Position numbers and translations under genes: made by a program | Origin: Bacillus sp. T33-2 | GTDB taxonomy: Bacteria; Bacillota; Bacilli; Bacillales; Cytobacillaceae | Direction: 5' to 3' | Length of the DNA: 64,000 bases | NCBI RefSeq assembly: GCF_002860205.1 | Contig: NZ_PGVB01000013.1 | Location: forward strand, 1 to 64,000 | Notes under the pieces: generated by a model | Seen by the model: the letters and a program-made list of their open reading frames with translations, nothing else | Told to the model about the DNA's origin: nothing | Database searches by the model: none | In this document: positions 37,826 through 46,753 of the stretch, piece by piece | Numbering within the stretch: position 1 is the first letter of the stretch | Layout of the letters: each line of letters begins with the position of its first letter

Positions 37826-37995
37826 TTTTATTTCAACTCCTTTAAATGTATGTTTTCATATTATCACTTTGATGAAATTTAAACACTGATAGAAAAAACG
37901 GTTTTTTTCAAAAAAGGAATTTAGCCGCTTCATATAGTATTTAATATACAGCGTGTAGATATTGCCTCTGTTTGGAAAAGGAGTGCTGATTATTA

Positions 37996-38748
37996 ATGGC
38001 AAGCAGCTTGCAGCCCCATATAAGAATTGCTGACAATCATGGCATCCGCTACGCTTTACTGCCGGGGGATCCCGGCCGTGTTAACGAAGTGGCCAGGTTC
38101 TTAGAACATGTAAAAGATATCGCTTACAACCGTGAGTATAAAACGATAGCCGGCTCATATAAAGGAGTAGAGGTATTTGTGACCTCCACCGGAATCGGCG
38201 GCGCATCTGCCGGCATTGCGATCGAGGAACTGAAAAACATCGGGGTAGACACTATGATCCGGATCGGAAGCTGTGGGGCCTTGCAGCCTGGCATCCGGCT
38301 GGGCGATTTGGTTATAGCCACGGGTGCGGTCAGGAATGACGGGGCTTCAGCCGCATATGTCGATAAGTCATATCCTGCCATACCTGATGCGGACCTGCTT
38401 TTTCATCTTATCGAATCGCCCAAAAGATTGAATTATACATACCACACCGGCATAGTCAGAAGCCATGACAGTTTTTACACTGATGATGAAGAGGAAATTG
38501 ACAGGTACTGGTCCAGCAAGGGGATTTTGGGGTCTGACATGGAGACAGCAGCCCTGTTTGTCATCGGCGGGCTGCGCGGCATCAAAACCGCTTCCATTTT
38601 AAATGTGGTTGTAGAAAAAGAAGGCAATCTGGAAGGAGGGATCAACGACTATTTAGATGAAATGAACGAAGGCAAACTGGGCGAAGAAAGGGAGATTATT
38701 ACTGCATTGGAAGCAATCTTAGCCAATCATCAATTTTCTAATAAGTAA
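37996..38748 (+). CDS. Uridine phosphorylase-like nucleoside phosphorylase
   Basis: This 250-residue phosphorylase of the PNP/UDP family cleaves nucleosides to base and ribose-1-phosphate. Motifs: LLPGDPGRVNEVA (phosphate binding), TSTGIGGASAGIAIEEL, RIGSCGALQPGI and GSDMETAALFVI (ribose-binding MET). The sequence is closest in my judgement to uridine phosphorylase. AAAAGGAG lies upstream of the ATG. It begins an operon with a complete ECF transporter, implying that the transporter supplies a nucleoside. Confidence 0.88.
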   Translation: MASSLQPHIRIADNHGIRYALLPGDPGRVNEVARFLEHVKDIAYNREYKTIAGSYKGVEVFVTSTGIGGASAGIAIEELKNIGVDTMIRIGSCGALQPGIRLGDLVIATGAVRNDGASAAYVDKSYPAIPDADLLFHLIESPKRLNYTYHTGIVRSHDSFYTDDEEEIDRYWSSKGILGSDMETAALFVIGGLRGIKTASILNVVVEKEGNLEGGINDYLDEMNEGKLGEEREIITALEAILANHQFSNK

Positions 38749-38762
38749 GGGAGGTTTTTATT

Positions 38763-39368
38763 ATGGAAAAGCAAAGCATGTGGTCATTCCGATTTTCAAC
38801 TGCATCACTCGTTCTTATCCCGGCAGCAGTAGGAATCAACTATATTGGTAAGTTATTTGCAGAGCTTTTAAAGCTGCCGCTATGGCTTGACTCCATCGGT
38901 ACGATACTGGCCAGTATGCTGGCGGGCCCTGTCATTGGAGCATTGGCCGGAGCGATTAACAATGTTATTTACGGCCTCACCGCCAGCCCCATCTCGTTTG
39001 TGTATGCCATTACAAGTGTAGCGATTGGCCTCACTGCCGGAATATTGGCCGCAAAAGGCTGGATTTCAAGCTGGTCCCGAGCGGCCGCGGCAGGCCTGAT
39101 CGTCGGCCTTGTCGCAACTATCGTTTCCACTCCAATCAATGTTGGATTTTGGGGAGGACAAACAGGTAACGTATGGGGCGATGCATTATATGCACTCGTT
39201 CTTGCTAAAACAGACTCAATATGGCTCGCTTCTTTCCTTGATGAGGTGGTGGTCGATATACCTGATAAATTAATTGTTGTACTTGTGAGTTACGGTATAT
39301 TCAGGGGATTGCCTCAAAATATTACCCATATGTACGACAGCAATAATAAAGTGGAGACGCTTGATTAA
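38763..39368 (+). CDS. ECF transporter substrate-binding (S) component
   Basis: This 201-residue membrane protein has five to six helices (LPLWLDSIGTILASMLAGPV, then GALAGAINNVIYGLT and further). Its size and the Gly/Ala-rich helix packing fit an ECF S component, which binds the substrate and docks on the T/A/A' module encoded next. Substrate is not recognisable from sequence; a nucleoside is inferred from the adjacent phosphorylase. AAGGGAGG precedes ATG 38763. Confidence 0.82.
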   Translation: MEKQSMWSFRFSTASLVLIPAAVGINYIGKLFAELLKLPLWLDSIGTILASMLAGPVIGALAGAINNVIYGLTASPISFVYAITSVAIGLTAGILAAKGWISSWSRAAAAGLIVGLVATIVSTPINVGFWGGQTGNVWGDALYALVLAKTDSIWLASFLDEVVVDIPDKLIVVLVSYGIFRGLPQNITHMYDSNNKVETLD

Positions 39369-39397
39369 CGCTTTTGATTAAGAAAGATGGTGAAGGC

Positions 39398-40165
39398 TTG
39401 AAATCAATCAGTTTATATACAGAGAAAGACTCATGGATCCATGATATAGACCCGATCAGCAAGCTTTATTATATTCTTTTTTCAATATTGGTTCCGGTCG
39501 TTCTTCCATCGTTTACTTTTTCGATTATTTGTGTGGCACTCAGTATCGGCTTCCTTATTGCAGGGAAGGTTTTCCGGCGGGCATTGGCTGCATTTGGTTT
39601 TGTTTTATTCATTTTATTCACAGTTGTGATCATCCAGGGTTTTTTTAAACCTGATAATGAAACCGCTCTCTTTCACCTTGGCCCTTTCACGATGTATAAA
39701 GAAGGATTGTTGTATGGGTTGGAAATTACTCTCCGTGTCATCAATATTGTTGGGGCGTTCATGATTCTCGTCCTTACGACGAAGCCTTCCGATCTCGTGG
39801 AGTCACTAGTTCGGAAGGGACTTTCTCCTCGCATCGGATATGTAATTAGTTCTGTTTTTCAAATTATCCCCGAAATGATGTCTGCCATGTCCACGATTAC
39901 GGATGCTCAGCGGGCTAGGGGAATGGAGACAGAAGGGAAACTGTGTGTCAGGGTGAGAGCATTTTTGCCATTGATGGGTCCGGTGGTGTTAAGCTCATTA
40001 ATTAATACGAAGGAAAGAGCCATGGCCCTTGAAGTCAGGGGCTTCAATTCTCGTGTGCCAAAGACTTACTTAAATGAAGAAAAAAAATACCGGCATAGCA
40101 AACTGATCCAGTGGGGGCTGTCGCTTCTCACCGCAGCGGCTTTAGCATGGAGGATTTTCGCATGA
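39398..40165 (+). CDS. ECF transporter transmembrane (T) component EcfT
   Basis: This protein of about 255 residues has around five helices and two cytoplasmic coupling motifs with Ala-Arg-Gly: DAQRARGMETEG and ERAMALEVRGFNS. These helices connect the two ATPases to the S component. TTG 39398 has AGATGGTG upstream; TTG 39374 is also possible. Its stop overlaps the next start as ATGA. Confidence 0.9.
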   Translation: MKSISLYTEKDSWIHDIDPISKLYYILFSILVPVVLPSFTFSIICVALSIGFLIAGKVFRRALAAFGFVLFILFTVVIIQGFFKPDNETALFHLGPFTMYKEGLLYGLEITLRVINIVGAFMILVLTTKPSDLVESLVRKGLSPRIGYVISSVFQIIPEMMSAMSTITDAQRARGMETEGKLCVRVRAFLPLMGPVVLSSLINTKERAMALEVRGFNSRVPKTYLNEEKKYRHSKLIQWGLSLLTAAALAWRIFA

Positions 40166-41007
40166 AAAAGATCATTGTAAAAAACCTTAAATACAGATAC
40201 CCCCTCACTGAAAAGCTTGTGCTTGATGATGTGTCTTTTGATGTAGAACAAGGTGAGTTCATTGGGATTATCGGCAAAAACCAATCGGGAAAATCGACGC
40301 TTTGCCAATCAATTGTCGGGCTCATTCCCCATTTTTACAAGGGTGCATACGGCGGTACAGTATTGGTTGATGGCCTCGAAGTGAGAAATACTCCTGTTTC
40401 GGAAATGTCTCTGAAGGCAGGTATTGTTTTTCAGAACCCCTTTAACCAGGTCACTGGCGCAAAGCTGACTGTCTATGAAGAGATTGCCTTTGGGCTCGAA
40501 AATATCGGCCTGCCTCGTTCCGAAATGATTGAACGTATTGATTATGCCCTTGATCTTTTACGTATCACCGAATATAAAAACCGAAATCCATTTGACTTGT
40601 CAGGCGGGCAAATGCAACGGACGGCCATTGCAAGCATGATTGCAATGAAGCCACAGATCATAGTTTTGGATGAACCAACCTCCCAGCTTGACCCGGAAGG
40701 CTCCGAAGAAGTGTTTCAGGCAATCAAGGACCTAAGCAGTCAAGGGATGACGGTCCTCATAGCTGAACATAAGATGGAAAAGCTCGCCGAGTTTTGCGAC
40801 AGGGTTTTACTGCTAAATGATGGAAAATTGGTCGATATTGATTCCCCTGAGAAAATTTTCTCCAGGGAAGATTTGCAGGAGCAAGGAATACAGGCTCCAA
40901 TCTATACAAGGGTTTGCAGGGCCCTTGGCATCAAAAAAAAGGGTTCCGATTATTATCCGGTAACATTGGATGAGGCTGCAGCGGCATTAGGGGGTGAACT
41001 CCCATGA
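40162..41007 (+). CDS. ECF transporter ATPase subunit (EcfA-type, first)
   Basis: This 281-residue ATPase has Walker A GKNQSGKST, Q-loop VFQNPFNQVTG, signature LSGGQMQR and Walker B IIVLDEPTSQLDPEG, with switch His in IAEHKMEKL. ATG 40162 overlaps the T-component stop and has GGAGG 8 nt upstream; a longer frame starting 40111 lies within ecfT. It works with the second ATPase and EcfT. Confidence 0.93.
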   Translation: MKKIIVKNLKYRYPLTEKLVLDDVSFDVEQGEFIGIIGKNQSGKSTLCQSIVGLIPHFYKGAYGGTVLVDGLEVRNTPVSEMSLKAGIVFQNPFNQVTGAKLTVYEEIAFGLENIGLPRSEMIERIDYALDLLRITEYKNRNPFDLSGGQMQRTAIASMIAMKPQIIVLDEPTSQLDPEGSEEVFQAIKDLSSQGMTVLIAEHKMEKLAEFCDRVLLLNDGKLVDIDSPEKIFSREDLQEQGIQAPIYTRVCRALGIKKKGSDYYPVTLDEAAAALGGELP

Positions 41008-41804
41008 TTCGAGTGGAGAGTCTTTCTTTTACATATGGACAGGGGCCAGCTGTCCTGAAGGAAATCAATTTGGACTTTGATCATAGGACAACGGCGATTA
41101 TCGGCCAAAATGGCGCCGGAAAGACGACCTTTGTGAAATTATTAAAGGGCCTTCTGAAACCGGACGTCGGTGAAATTATTATTCAAGACAAAAGTGTCAA
41201 AGCGACGACCGCCGCAGAACTGGCAAAAACGATCGCGCTTGTCTTCCAAAACCCGAATGACCAAATTTTTAAACGGAATGTCCTGGATGAAGTGATGTTT
41301 GGCCCGCTCAATATTGGCCTTGATGAAAAAACAGCAAAACAAAATTCCATCGCAGCTCTTGAAATGGCAGGGCTTCAAGACAAACTGCATATAAACCCCC
41401 ATGATTTGAGCCTGTCGGAAAAGAAACTGCTTTGCATCGCCTCCATCGTTGCCATGGACACCGATATCATTATTTTTGATGAGCCAACGATTGCCCAGGA
41501 TCATGAAGGCAAGGAAAGAATCAGGAAAATCATCCATACGTTAAAGCAACAGGGCAAACTCGTCATGACCATCATCCACGATATGGACTTCGTTGCGGAG
41601 AACTTTGAGAGAACGATTGTTTTTAATGAAGGGAAAGTGATTCTTGAAGGACATACCCGTGAGGTATTTTCGCAAAAAGAGATCCTCAAGAAAGCCCACG
41701 TTGAGACGCCGGGGATAACACAATTGGCGGAAAGACTGGGATATACAGAAACATTCCTAACACTGGAAGAGTTCAATGAGAAAAGAAAATCGGAACAAAT
41801 ATAA
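41004..41804 (+). CDS. ECF transporter ATPase subunit with degenerate signature
   Basis: This 266-residue ATPase has Walker A GQNGAGKTT, Q-loop VFQNPNDQIFK, Walker B IIIFDEPTIAQDHEG and switch His in IIHDMDFV. The ABC signature is LSLSEKKLL instead of LSGGQ, so one of the two ATP sites of the heterodimer is probably weak or inactive. It overlaps the previous gene (ATGA) and closes the operon. Confidence 0.92.
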   Translation: MIRVESLSFTYGQGPAVLKEINLDFDHRTTAIIGQNGAGKTTFVKLLKGLLKPDVGEIIIQDKSVKATTAAELAKTIALVFQNPNDQIFKRNVLDEVMFGPLNIGLDEKTAKQNSIAALEMAGLQDKLHINPHDLSLSEKKLLCIASIVAMDTDIIIFDEPTIAQDHEGKERIRKIIHTLKQQGKLVMTIIHDMDFVAENFERTIVFNEGKVILEGHTREVFSQKEILKKAHVETPGITQLAERLGYTETFLTLEEFNEKRKSEQI

Positions 41805-41832
41805 AGCAGCCTACGTGGCTGCTTTGCTTTTT
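41803..41832 (+). terminator. Terminator of the phosphorylase/ECF operon
   Basis: The perfect 9-bp stem AAAGCAGCC/GGCTGCTTT with a TACGT loop is followed by GCTTTTT. It starts at the stop codon of the last gene. Confidence 0.85.
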
Positions 41833-41974
41833 GCCTTCCCATTTGACAGGCACACGCGTTTTCTCCTTCCCCTTGTCCGAAAGAGCGCTGTATTCAGGCA
41901 TGCTCAGGCATTCTCTCCCTTCTCTTATCCGAATGACGCCAGCATCCAGACTTCCCTCTTAAAAAAAAAACAAA

Positions 41975-42058
41975 TGACAAGTGTCAAGACAGGTGTTAAT
42001 ATGTTGAGTGGTAGTGATATTCTCACTTTTTGGGAAAAATACATAGACAAGTGTAAAG
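41975..42058 (+). promoter_or_regulatory. NiaR-like operator repeats upstream of niaP
   Basis: GACARGTGT occurs three times: GACAAGTGT (41976-41984), GACAGGTGT (41988-41996) and GACAAGTGT (42046-42054). From memory the NiaR (YrxA) motif in Firmicutes contains such GACAnnTGT units, and NiaR controls niacin uptake genes in response to nicotinate. The nearest copy is 15 nt from the start codon. Confidence 0.5.
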
Positions 42059-42068
42059 ATCGGGGGTA

Positions 42069-43277
42069 ATGATGGGGAATAATCATGAAATATCAAACAG
42101 AAAATTGCTTGCGATCTCAGGACTGGGATGGATGTTTGATGCGATGGATGTTGGGATGCTGTCATTTATTATTGCAGCTTTACAAGTGGACTGGGACTTA
42201 ACGGTCAAACAAATGGGCTGGATCGGCAGCATTAATTCAATCGGGATGGCAGTGGGTGCCTTAGTGTTTGGGCTGCTGGCAGACCGTATCGGGCGGAAAA
42301 ATGTTTTTATCATAACGTTATTGATGTTTTCTATCGGTAGTGGGCTCTCGGCATTCACTACGTCCCTCGCCATCTTCCTCATTCTCCGTTTTTTTATTGG
42401 AATGGGACTTGGAGGGGAACTTCCAGTCGCTTCGACACTTGTATCTGAAAGTGTCCCCGCTGAAAAACGCGGACGAGTGGTGGTCTTATTGGAAAGCTTC
42501 TGGGCAGGAGGCTGGTTGATTGCAGCTGTCATTTCCTATTTCGTGATTCCGAAATATGGTTGGGAGCTCGCACTCATTTTAAGTGCTCTTCCGGCATTAT
42601 ATGCCCTCTATTTACGGTTGAAGCTGCCGGATTCACCAAAGTTTCTTTCGGCAAAGGAAAGAGGCAGGCTCACTTCTTTTGAAAGCATTGCAAAGGTTTG
42701 GTCAAAAGTGCAAAGGCGGAAGACGGCGATGCTTTGGATTCTCTGGTTTAGCGTTGTGTTTTCTTATTACGGAATGTTCCTCTGGCTGCCAAGTGTTATG
42801 GTCATGAAAGGGTTCAGCATGATTAAAAGCTTTCAGTATGTATTGATCATGACTGTTGCCCAATTGCCCGGTTATTTTACTGCAGCATGGCTGATTGAAA
42901 AAATGGGCAGGAAGTTTGTCCTGATCGTTTATTTGATTGGAACCGCATTGAGTGCTTATTTCTTTGGTACAGCAGAATCACTCTTGTTATTGATAACAGC
43001 AGGGATTTTCCTTTCATTTTTTAACCTTGGCGCATGGGGAGCACTTTATGCCTACACTCCGGAGCAATACCCGACAACCATCAGGGGGACAGGTGCCGGA
43101 ATGGCGGCTTCATTCGGACGTGTCGGAGGGGTGCTGGGTCCATTGCTGGTGCCTTATCTTGCAGCACAGGATATTTCCATGACAGCAATTTTCACGATTT
43201 TCTGTATCTCACTCTTAATAGGTGCGGCAGCCGTTTTTCTTATGGGAGAAGAAACGAAAAGAAAAGAACTGGTATAA
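42069..43277 (+). CDS. niaP: Niacin transporter NiaP (MFS)
   Basis: This 402-residue 12-helix major facilitator has GLGWMFDAMDVGMLSFIIAA, the loop motif GLLADRIGRKNVFI and RFFIGMGLGGELPVASTLVS; overall it closely resembles B. subtilis NiaP (YceI). It imports nicotinate/nicotinamide for NAD synthesis. ATG 42069 or 42072, with GGGGG just upstream. NiaR-like repeats precede it and a terminator follows. Confidence 0.9.
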   Translation: MMGNNHEISNRKLLAISGLGWMFDAMDVGMLSFIIAALQVDWDLTVKQMGWIGSINSIGMAVGALVFGLLADRIGRKNVFIITLLMFSIGSGLSAFTTSLAIFLILRFFIGMGLGGELPVASTLVSESVPAEKRGRVVVLLESFWAGGWLIAAVISYFVIPKYGWELALILSALPALYALYLRLKLPDSPKFLSAKERGRLTSFESIAKVWSKVQRRKTAMLWILWFSVVFSYYGMFLWLPSVMVMKGFSMIKSFQYVLIMTVAQLPGYFTAAWLIEKMGRKFVLIVYLIGTALSAYFFGTAESLLLLITAGIFLSFFNLGAWGALYAYTPEQYPTTIRGTGAGMAASFGRVGGVLGPLLVPYLAAQDISMTAIFTIFCISLLIGAAAVFLMGEETKRKELV

Positions 43278-43299
43278 AAATAAATTTCAAACATTTGAT

Positions 43300-43331
43300 A
43301 AAAGGGAAAACTTTCGTGGTTTTCCTTTTTA
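43300..43331 (+). terminator. Terminator of niaP
   Basis: AAAAGGGAAAAC pairs with GTTTTCCTTTTT around TTTCGTG, ending in a T-run. Confidence 0.88.
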
Positions 43332-43472
43332 TATAATCGGATTCAGGACTTTCAACCTAGTGAAAAAGTTTGGATATTCGGTTTCCAACCTGTTTGTAGT
43401 TGAAACTTTGTGGGAATATGTGGTAGTAATGAATTATGGAAATAGGCGATAATCTCGAAAGGAGATTTCATT

Positions 43473-44132
43473 TTGAAAATATATCTGCAACTGGGATTAC
43501 TTTTAACAATGATTGTTTTAGGAGGTTGTGGAATGACTCAGGCAGAGGGCGGCAAAAGTACAGGTACTACGGCGAAAAAGCTCCCGAATACTGTTGCTTT
43601 TAAAAATAAGTTTACACAGGAGTTTATGGATTCACCTGAGGAAGTTAAAGATGGATACTACTTATTTAAATCTAAAACTGGCGGATACAACATGCTGTTT
43701 CCTATTAATGCTGAAATTTCGAAAACAGCTTTTGAAAAGCATGATAACCATTATGAATCGTTAAGTTTCGGGGAAGAAGTGTTAGATGAAAATATCTCGC
43801 ATTATTTCAATATCACTTATGAAAATAGCTCTATAACAAACAATGTAAGCGCAAATCTAGATTTACTCTCTTCGTATGCAGGCTACAAGGGAAAATACGA
43901 AGAATTCAAGCATGATAATAAAACTTATTACTACGCTAAAGAAGTAACAAAGGATGGCAATACAGATTATTACAGCTATTTTAGTTACATTAAATCAGAT
44001 AAAAGTGAAAAAGCGGTCAGATACTTTGTAGATAGCACATGTTCGAATCAAAATAAAAAATGTACTCTAGACCAAACAGAACTGGAAAAGAGATTTTTGA
44101 TCATGATGAAATCGGTTGATTTTTTAGAGTAG
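43473..44132 (+). CDS. Lipoprotein, candidate immunity protein of the adjacent lipase
   Basis: This 219-residue protein has a lipobox (VLGGC, Cys19) and a soluble alpha/beta surface domain with no motif I recognise. It starts TTG 43473 behind AAAGGAG. The gene is AT-rich, like the first part of the next gene, and lies 23 nt upstream of it. In S. aureus the lipase toxin TslA is neutralised outside the membrane by a lipoprotein (TilA); the same role is inferred here from position and topology only. Confidence 0.72.
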   Translation: MKIYLQLGLLLTMIVLGGCGMTQAEGGKSTGTTAKKLPNTVAFKNKFTQEFMDSPEEVKDGYYLFKSKTGGYNMLFPINAEISKTAFEKHDNHYESLSFGEEVLDENISHYFNITYENSSITNNVSANLDLLSSYAGYKGKYEEFKHDNKTYYYAKEVTKDGNTDYYSYFSYIKSDKSEKAVRYFVDSTCSNQNKKCTLDQTELEKRFLIMMKSVDFLE

Positions 44133-44155
44133 CTCGGGAACGCAGGTGAACTACA

Positions 44156-46186
44156 TTGAAAAATGAGGAGATTCTAAATACCGACATATTGCGGGCAAGG
44201 ATAGCTGAAGTAGAATATGGAAAATCAGGTAAAATAACTGTCGAGCAAATAAGAAAGATTATTATTGAAGAATCAGGGCAGGCACCTTCTGGCGAAATTA
44301 CCGTTTACCGTTCAGCTGATATTAAAGAGATTAGTAATTTAAAGATATCAAACAAGGATTCCGGATTTGACGGAACAGTCATTCACTTTTATGACCCACG
44401 AAAGGGTATTAACCAGTCTTATACAATTACCCGTGGTAGCGAAGGTTCAGAAGACAACGGTGAAGGTGACCCGCTTGATTGGATTTACAATGGTCTGGGA
44501 ATTTTTGAAGGGAAAATTAAAAACCAATACGAACACGCTAGTCGTTTCGATACGATAGTAACTCTAAAAATTAACGAAAAGATTAAAGAGGACATCAGGA
44601 CAAGAAATGAAAATGGTGAACAAAATAAGCCTTCCGAGCTAAAAAAAATAGGGATTGGCCACTCGCTTGGTGGAAATTTAATTCAAATGCTTCAATTGAT
44701 GTCCGGGTCGTTTGTAAAGGTCCATGCAATTAATGATGCCCCACCAAGTGCGTATCAGTTGGCACTCGTTGATATTAGATTTAAAAGAAAACTATCTAAA
44801 GAGTTCGGTATCAACCCTAGTAAAGATGACCAACTCTACTCCATCCCCCCAGCCGAACTCAAAAAATTCACCGAAGAATACTACAAAGAAAAGGGAAAGA
44901 ACATCCACCATCTGACTGCTGAAGAGGATATGTTGTTTGCAGCAAGAAATATCCGAGGTTTCCTGGATCTCGGAACCCGAAATGTGATTGATACTGACCC
45001 TGGGTTTGATGGGATCAAGCATGTAGTTGACCGTATTTCAGATAAAGATTTACAGGTGCAAGTCTTTTTGGCCCCTTATGCACCGGCCTATCAGCAAAAC
45101 GGCCTGGAGGGGCTGATCCGGGCGATGACCGGCTATGATAAAGAGCTTCTTACTTTAATTGACACAATTGAACAAGAGTGGGATCAGCTCAAAGATGGTC
45201 CAGACTGGAGGGCAATCACCGTCAAGGTTCCAGTTGGCGGTCCGATTGCGGGAATAAACATGGAGTTTCCGGTGTTTGCTATACCGGAGATGCCTACTGA
45301 ACTGTTAATGGCACTCAATGAATTTGCAAAGCGATTAGCTGAAATCAGTGTTAAATTAAGAGCCCTTGCCGAACAGCTGCCCACACTCCTCAACATCGTG
45401 GGTGACCTATTACCTGTTCTTGGAGAAAAAATTATGTCTTATGTTAAAGAAATCCAAGGGCATCTAAATAATATACTGGAATCCATTGGTGAAGTTGCTG
45501 GCCTGATCGCAGAAGATATCCTTTCTTTTGATAAGCCTGATTATGCTCGATACTTAGTTGGTTTGCTAAAGACGGCTGCTGTCATCAAAGTGGAGACCGC
45601 CAACATTAGGGAAAAGATCAATAAGATTTTGGAATCTCCGTTGGAAATCTGGGAAGATATTCAAAAAGCAGTCCACGCACACGGAGTCAGTACTGTCGCC
45701 ACTGCACTTGCTCTGGAACAGAATAAAAGCAGGCGCTACGAAGGCGGAGATATGATTTTAATGCATAGCGGCGAAAAAATTGAAGTGAACCTCTCATCGT
45801 CCGTACGAGTTTACCAGATTGGGATGGATAAGTATGAACAAAAGGCGGACCTCCTAGACCGGATAAAGGAAGCCTACTACAGAGATTATATAGATGATTT
45901 TCAGGACAGAAAACAAAGGCTGATCAACGAGGTTCATTATATGGAATCAAACCCGCATGCTTTCAGCTACTTGCTTCCCACCGGTAATGTTGAAATGAGA
46001 GGGATTAGCGTCCATGAACAGATCCGTCCTTTAGAATCCTCTTTCATGGACACATTTGAGGATATGTTTAACTACTACGACAAGGAACGGGAAGAGGGGG
46101 TAGAACTTCTCCGCAAAATGAGGTCAGCAATTGAGCAGTTGTTTGATGAGGACAAAAATATATCGGCAATTTTCGATTTAAGGTAA
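44156..46186 (+). CDS. Putative type VII-secreted lipase with N-terminal enzyme domain
   Basis: This 676-residue protein has no signal peptide. The N-terminal half looks like an alpha/beta-hydrolase with nucleophile elbow GIGHSLGGNLIQ (Ser170) and downstream acidic/His candidates (KHVVDRI). From about residue 375 it is alpha-helical (FAKRLAEISVKLRALAEQL and on) with further helices to the end. This order, enzyme first and helical targeting part last, is that of S. aureus TslA, opposite to LXG toxins. It is followed by a small helical protein and the T7SS genes. The start is TTG 44156 (AGGTGA upstream). DNA of the first third is more AT-rich than the rest. Confidence 0.75.
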   Translation: MKNEEILNTDILRARIAEVEYGKSGKITVEQIRKIIIEESGQAPSGEITVYRSADIKEISNLKISNKDSGFDGTVIHFYDPRKGINQSYTITRGSEGSEDNGEGDPLDWIYNGLGIFEGKIKNQYEHASRFDTIVTLKINEKIKEDIRTRNENGEQNKPSELKKIGIGHSLGGNLIQMLQLMSGSFVKVHAINDAPPSAYQLALVDIRFKRKLSKEFGINPSKDDQLYSIPPAELKKFTEEYYKEKGKNIHHLTAEEDMLFAARNIRGFLDLGTRNVIDTDPGFDGIKHVVDRISDKDLQVQVFLAPYAPAYQQNGLEGLIRAMTGYDKELLTLIDTIEQEWDQLKDGPDWRAITVKVPVGGPIAGINMEFPVFAIPEMPTELLMALNEFAKRLAEISVKLRALAEQLPTLLNIVGDLLPVLGEKIMSYVKEIQGHLNNILESIGEVAGLIAEDILSFDKPDYARYLVGLLKTAAVIKVETANIREKINKILESPLEIWEDIQKAVHAHGVSTVATALALEQNKSRRYEGGDMILMHSGEKIEVNLSSSVRVYQIGMDKYEQKADLLDRIKEAYYRDYIDDFQDRKQRLINEVHYMESNPHAFSYLLPTGNVEMRGISVHEQIRPLESSFMDTFEDMFNYYDKEREEGVELLRKMRSAIEQLFDEDKNISAIFDLR

Positions 46187-46199
46187 AAAGGAGGCAGCC

Positions 46200-46529
46200 A
46201 TGGCTGAGATCACAAGAACGCACGACTTTGAACCGTTCCAGGACCTTAGAGGAAAAGCCGGAAGTTTTAAATATCAGCTGGAAGAAATGGGAGCGCTCAA
46301 TGTAGATATGTTAAACCTGATCCAAAATGAGCTGAAAGGCAGCCACGGAAAAATCATTGAAGAGATAAGAAACACTCTTGAGAACAATTACAAGGACAAA
46401 AAGCGGATCATCAATGACCAAATTTCTATGATGGACATTTTGGCAGGCCGCTATAGCACACATATTAACGACATGAACACACAGGATATTACCATCTATT
46501 ATGAAAAAATAAAAACTGCAACGACATAA
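46200..46529 (+). CDS. Small helical partner protein (TlaA/WXG100-like candidate)
   Basis: This 109-residue protein is almost entirely predicted helical (LRGKAGSFKYQLEEMG, then IIEEIRNTLENNYKDKKRII) and has no WxG motif or signal peptide. AAAAGGAGG precedes ATG 46200, 13 nt after the lipase stop. In S. aureus, small helical TlaA proteins bind the C-terminal domain of TslA to form the secretion complex. The same role is inferred here. Confidence 0.7.
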   Translation: MAEITRTHDFEPFQDLRGKAGSFKYQLEEMGALNVDMLNLIQNELKGSHGKIIEEIRNTLENNYKDKKRIINDQISMMDILAGRYSTHINDMNTQDITIYYEKIKTATT

Positions 46530-46690
46530 TATTCCCGAACAAAAAACTTTTGTAAATTCATGGGCCATTGGACCTGTCGAAAAATGCATTTAAACTAGGA
46601 AAAAAATATTGTTTTATAGGTTTGAACTTTTGGTTTAAGAGGTAAATATAGGCATTAATTCCTTTTTTACTATATTCATAGGGGTTTTTG

Positions 46691-46720
46691 TTGACCTCCA
46701 TAGGACGTTATTTTTACAAT
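46691..46720 (+). promoter_or_regulatory. Candidate promoter of the esxA/yuk operon
   Basis: TTGACC and TACAAT are separated by 18 nt, 33 nt upstream of esxA. The rest of 46530-46753 is AT-rich without a visible gene. Confidence 0.55.
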
Positions 46721-46753
46721 TAAGGTAATTTCAGGGAAAGGGAGAGATGTGGT

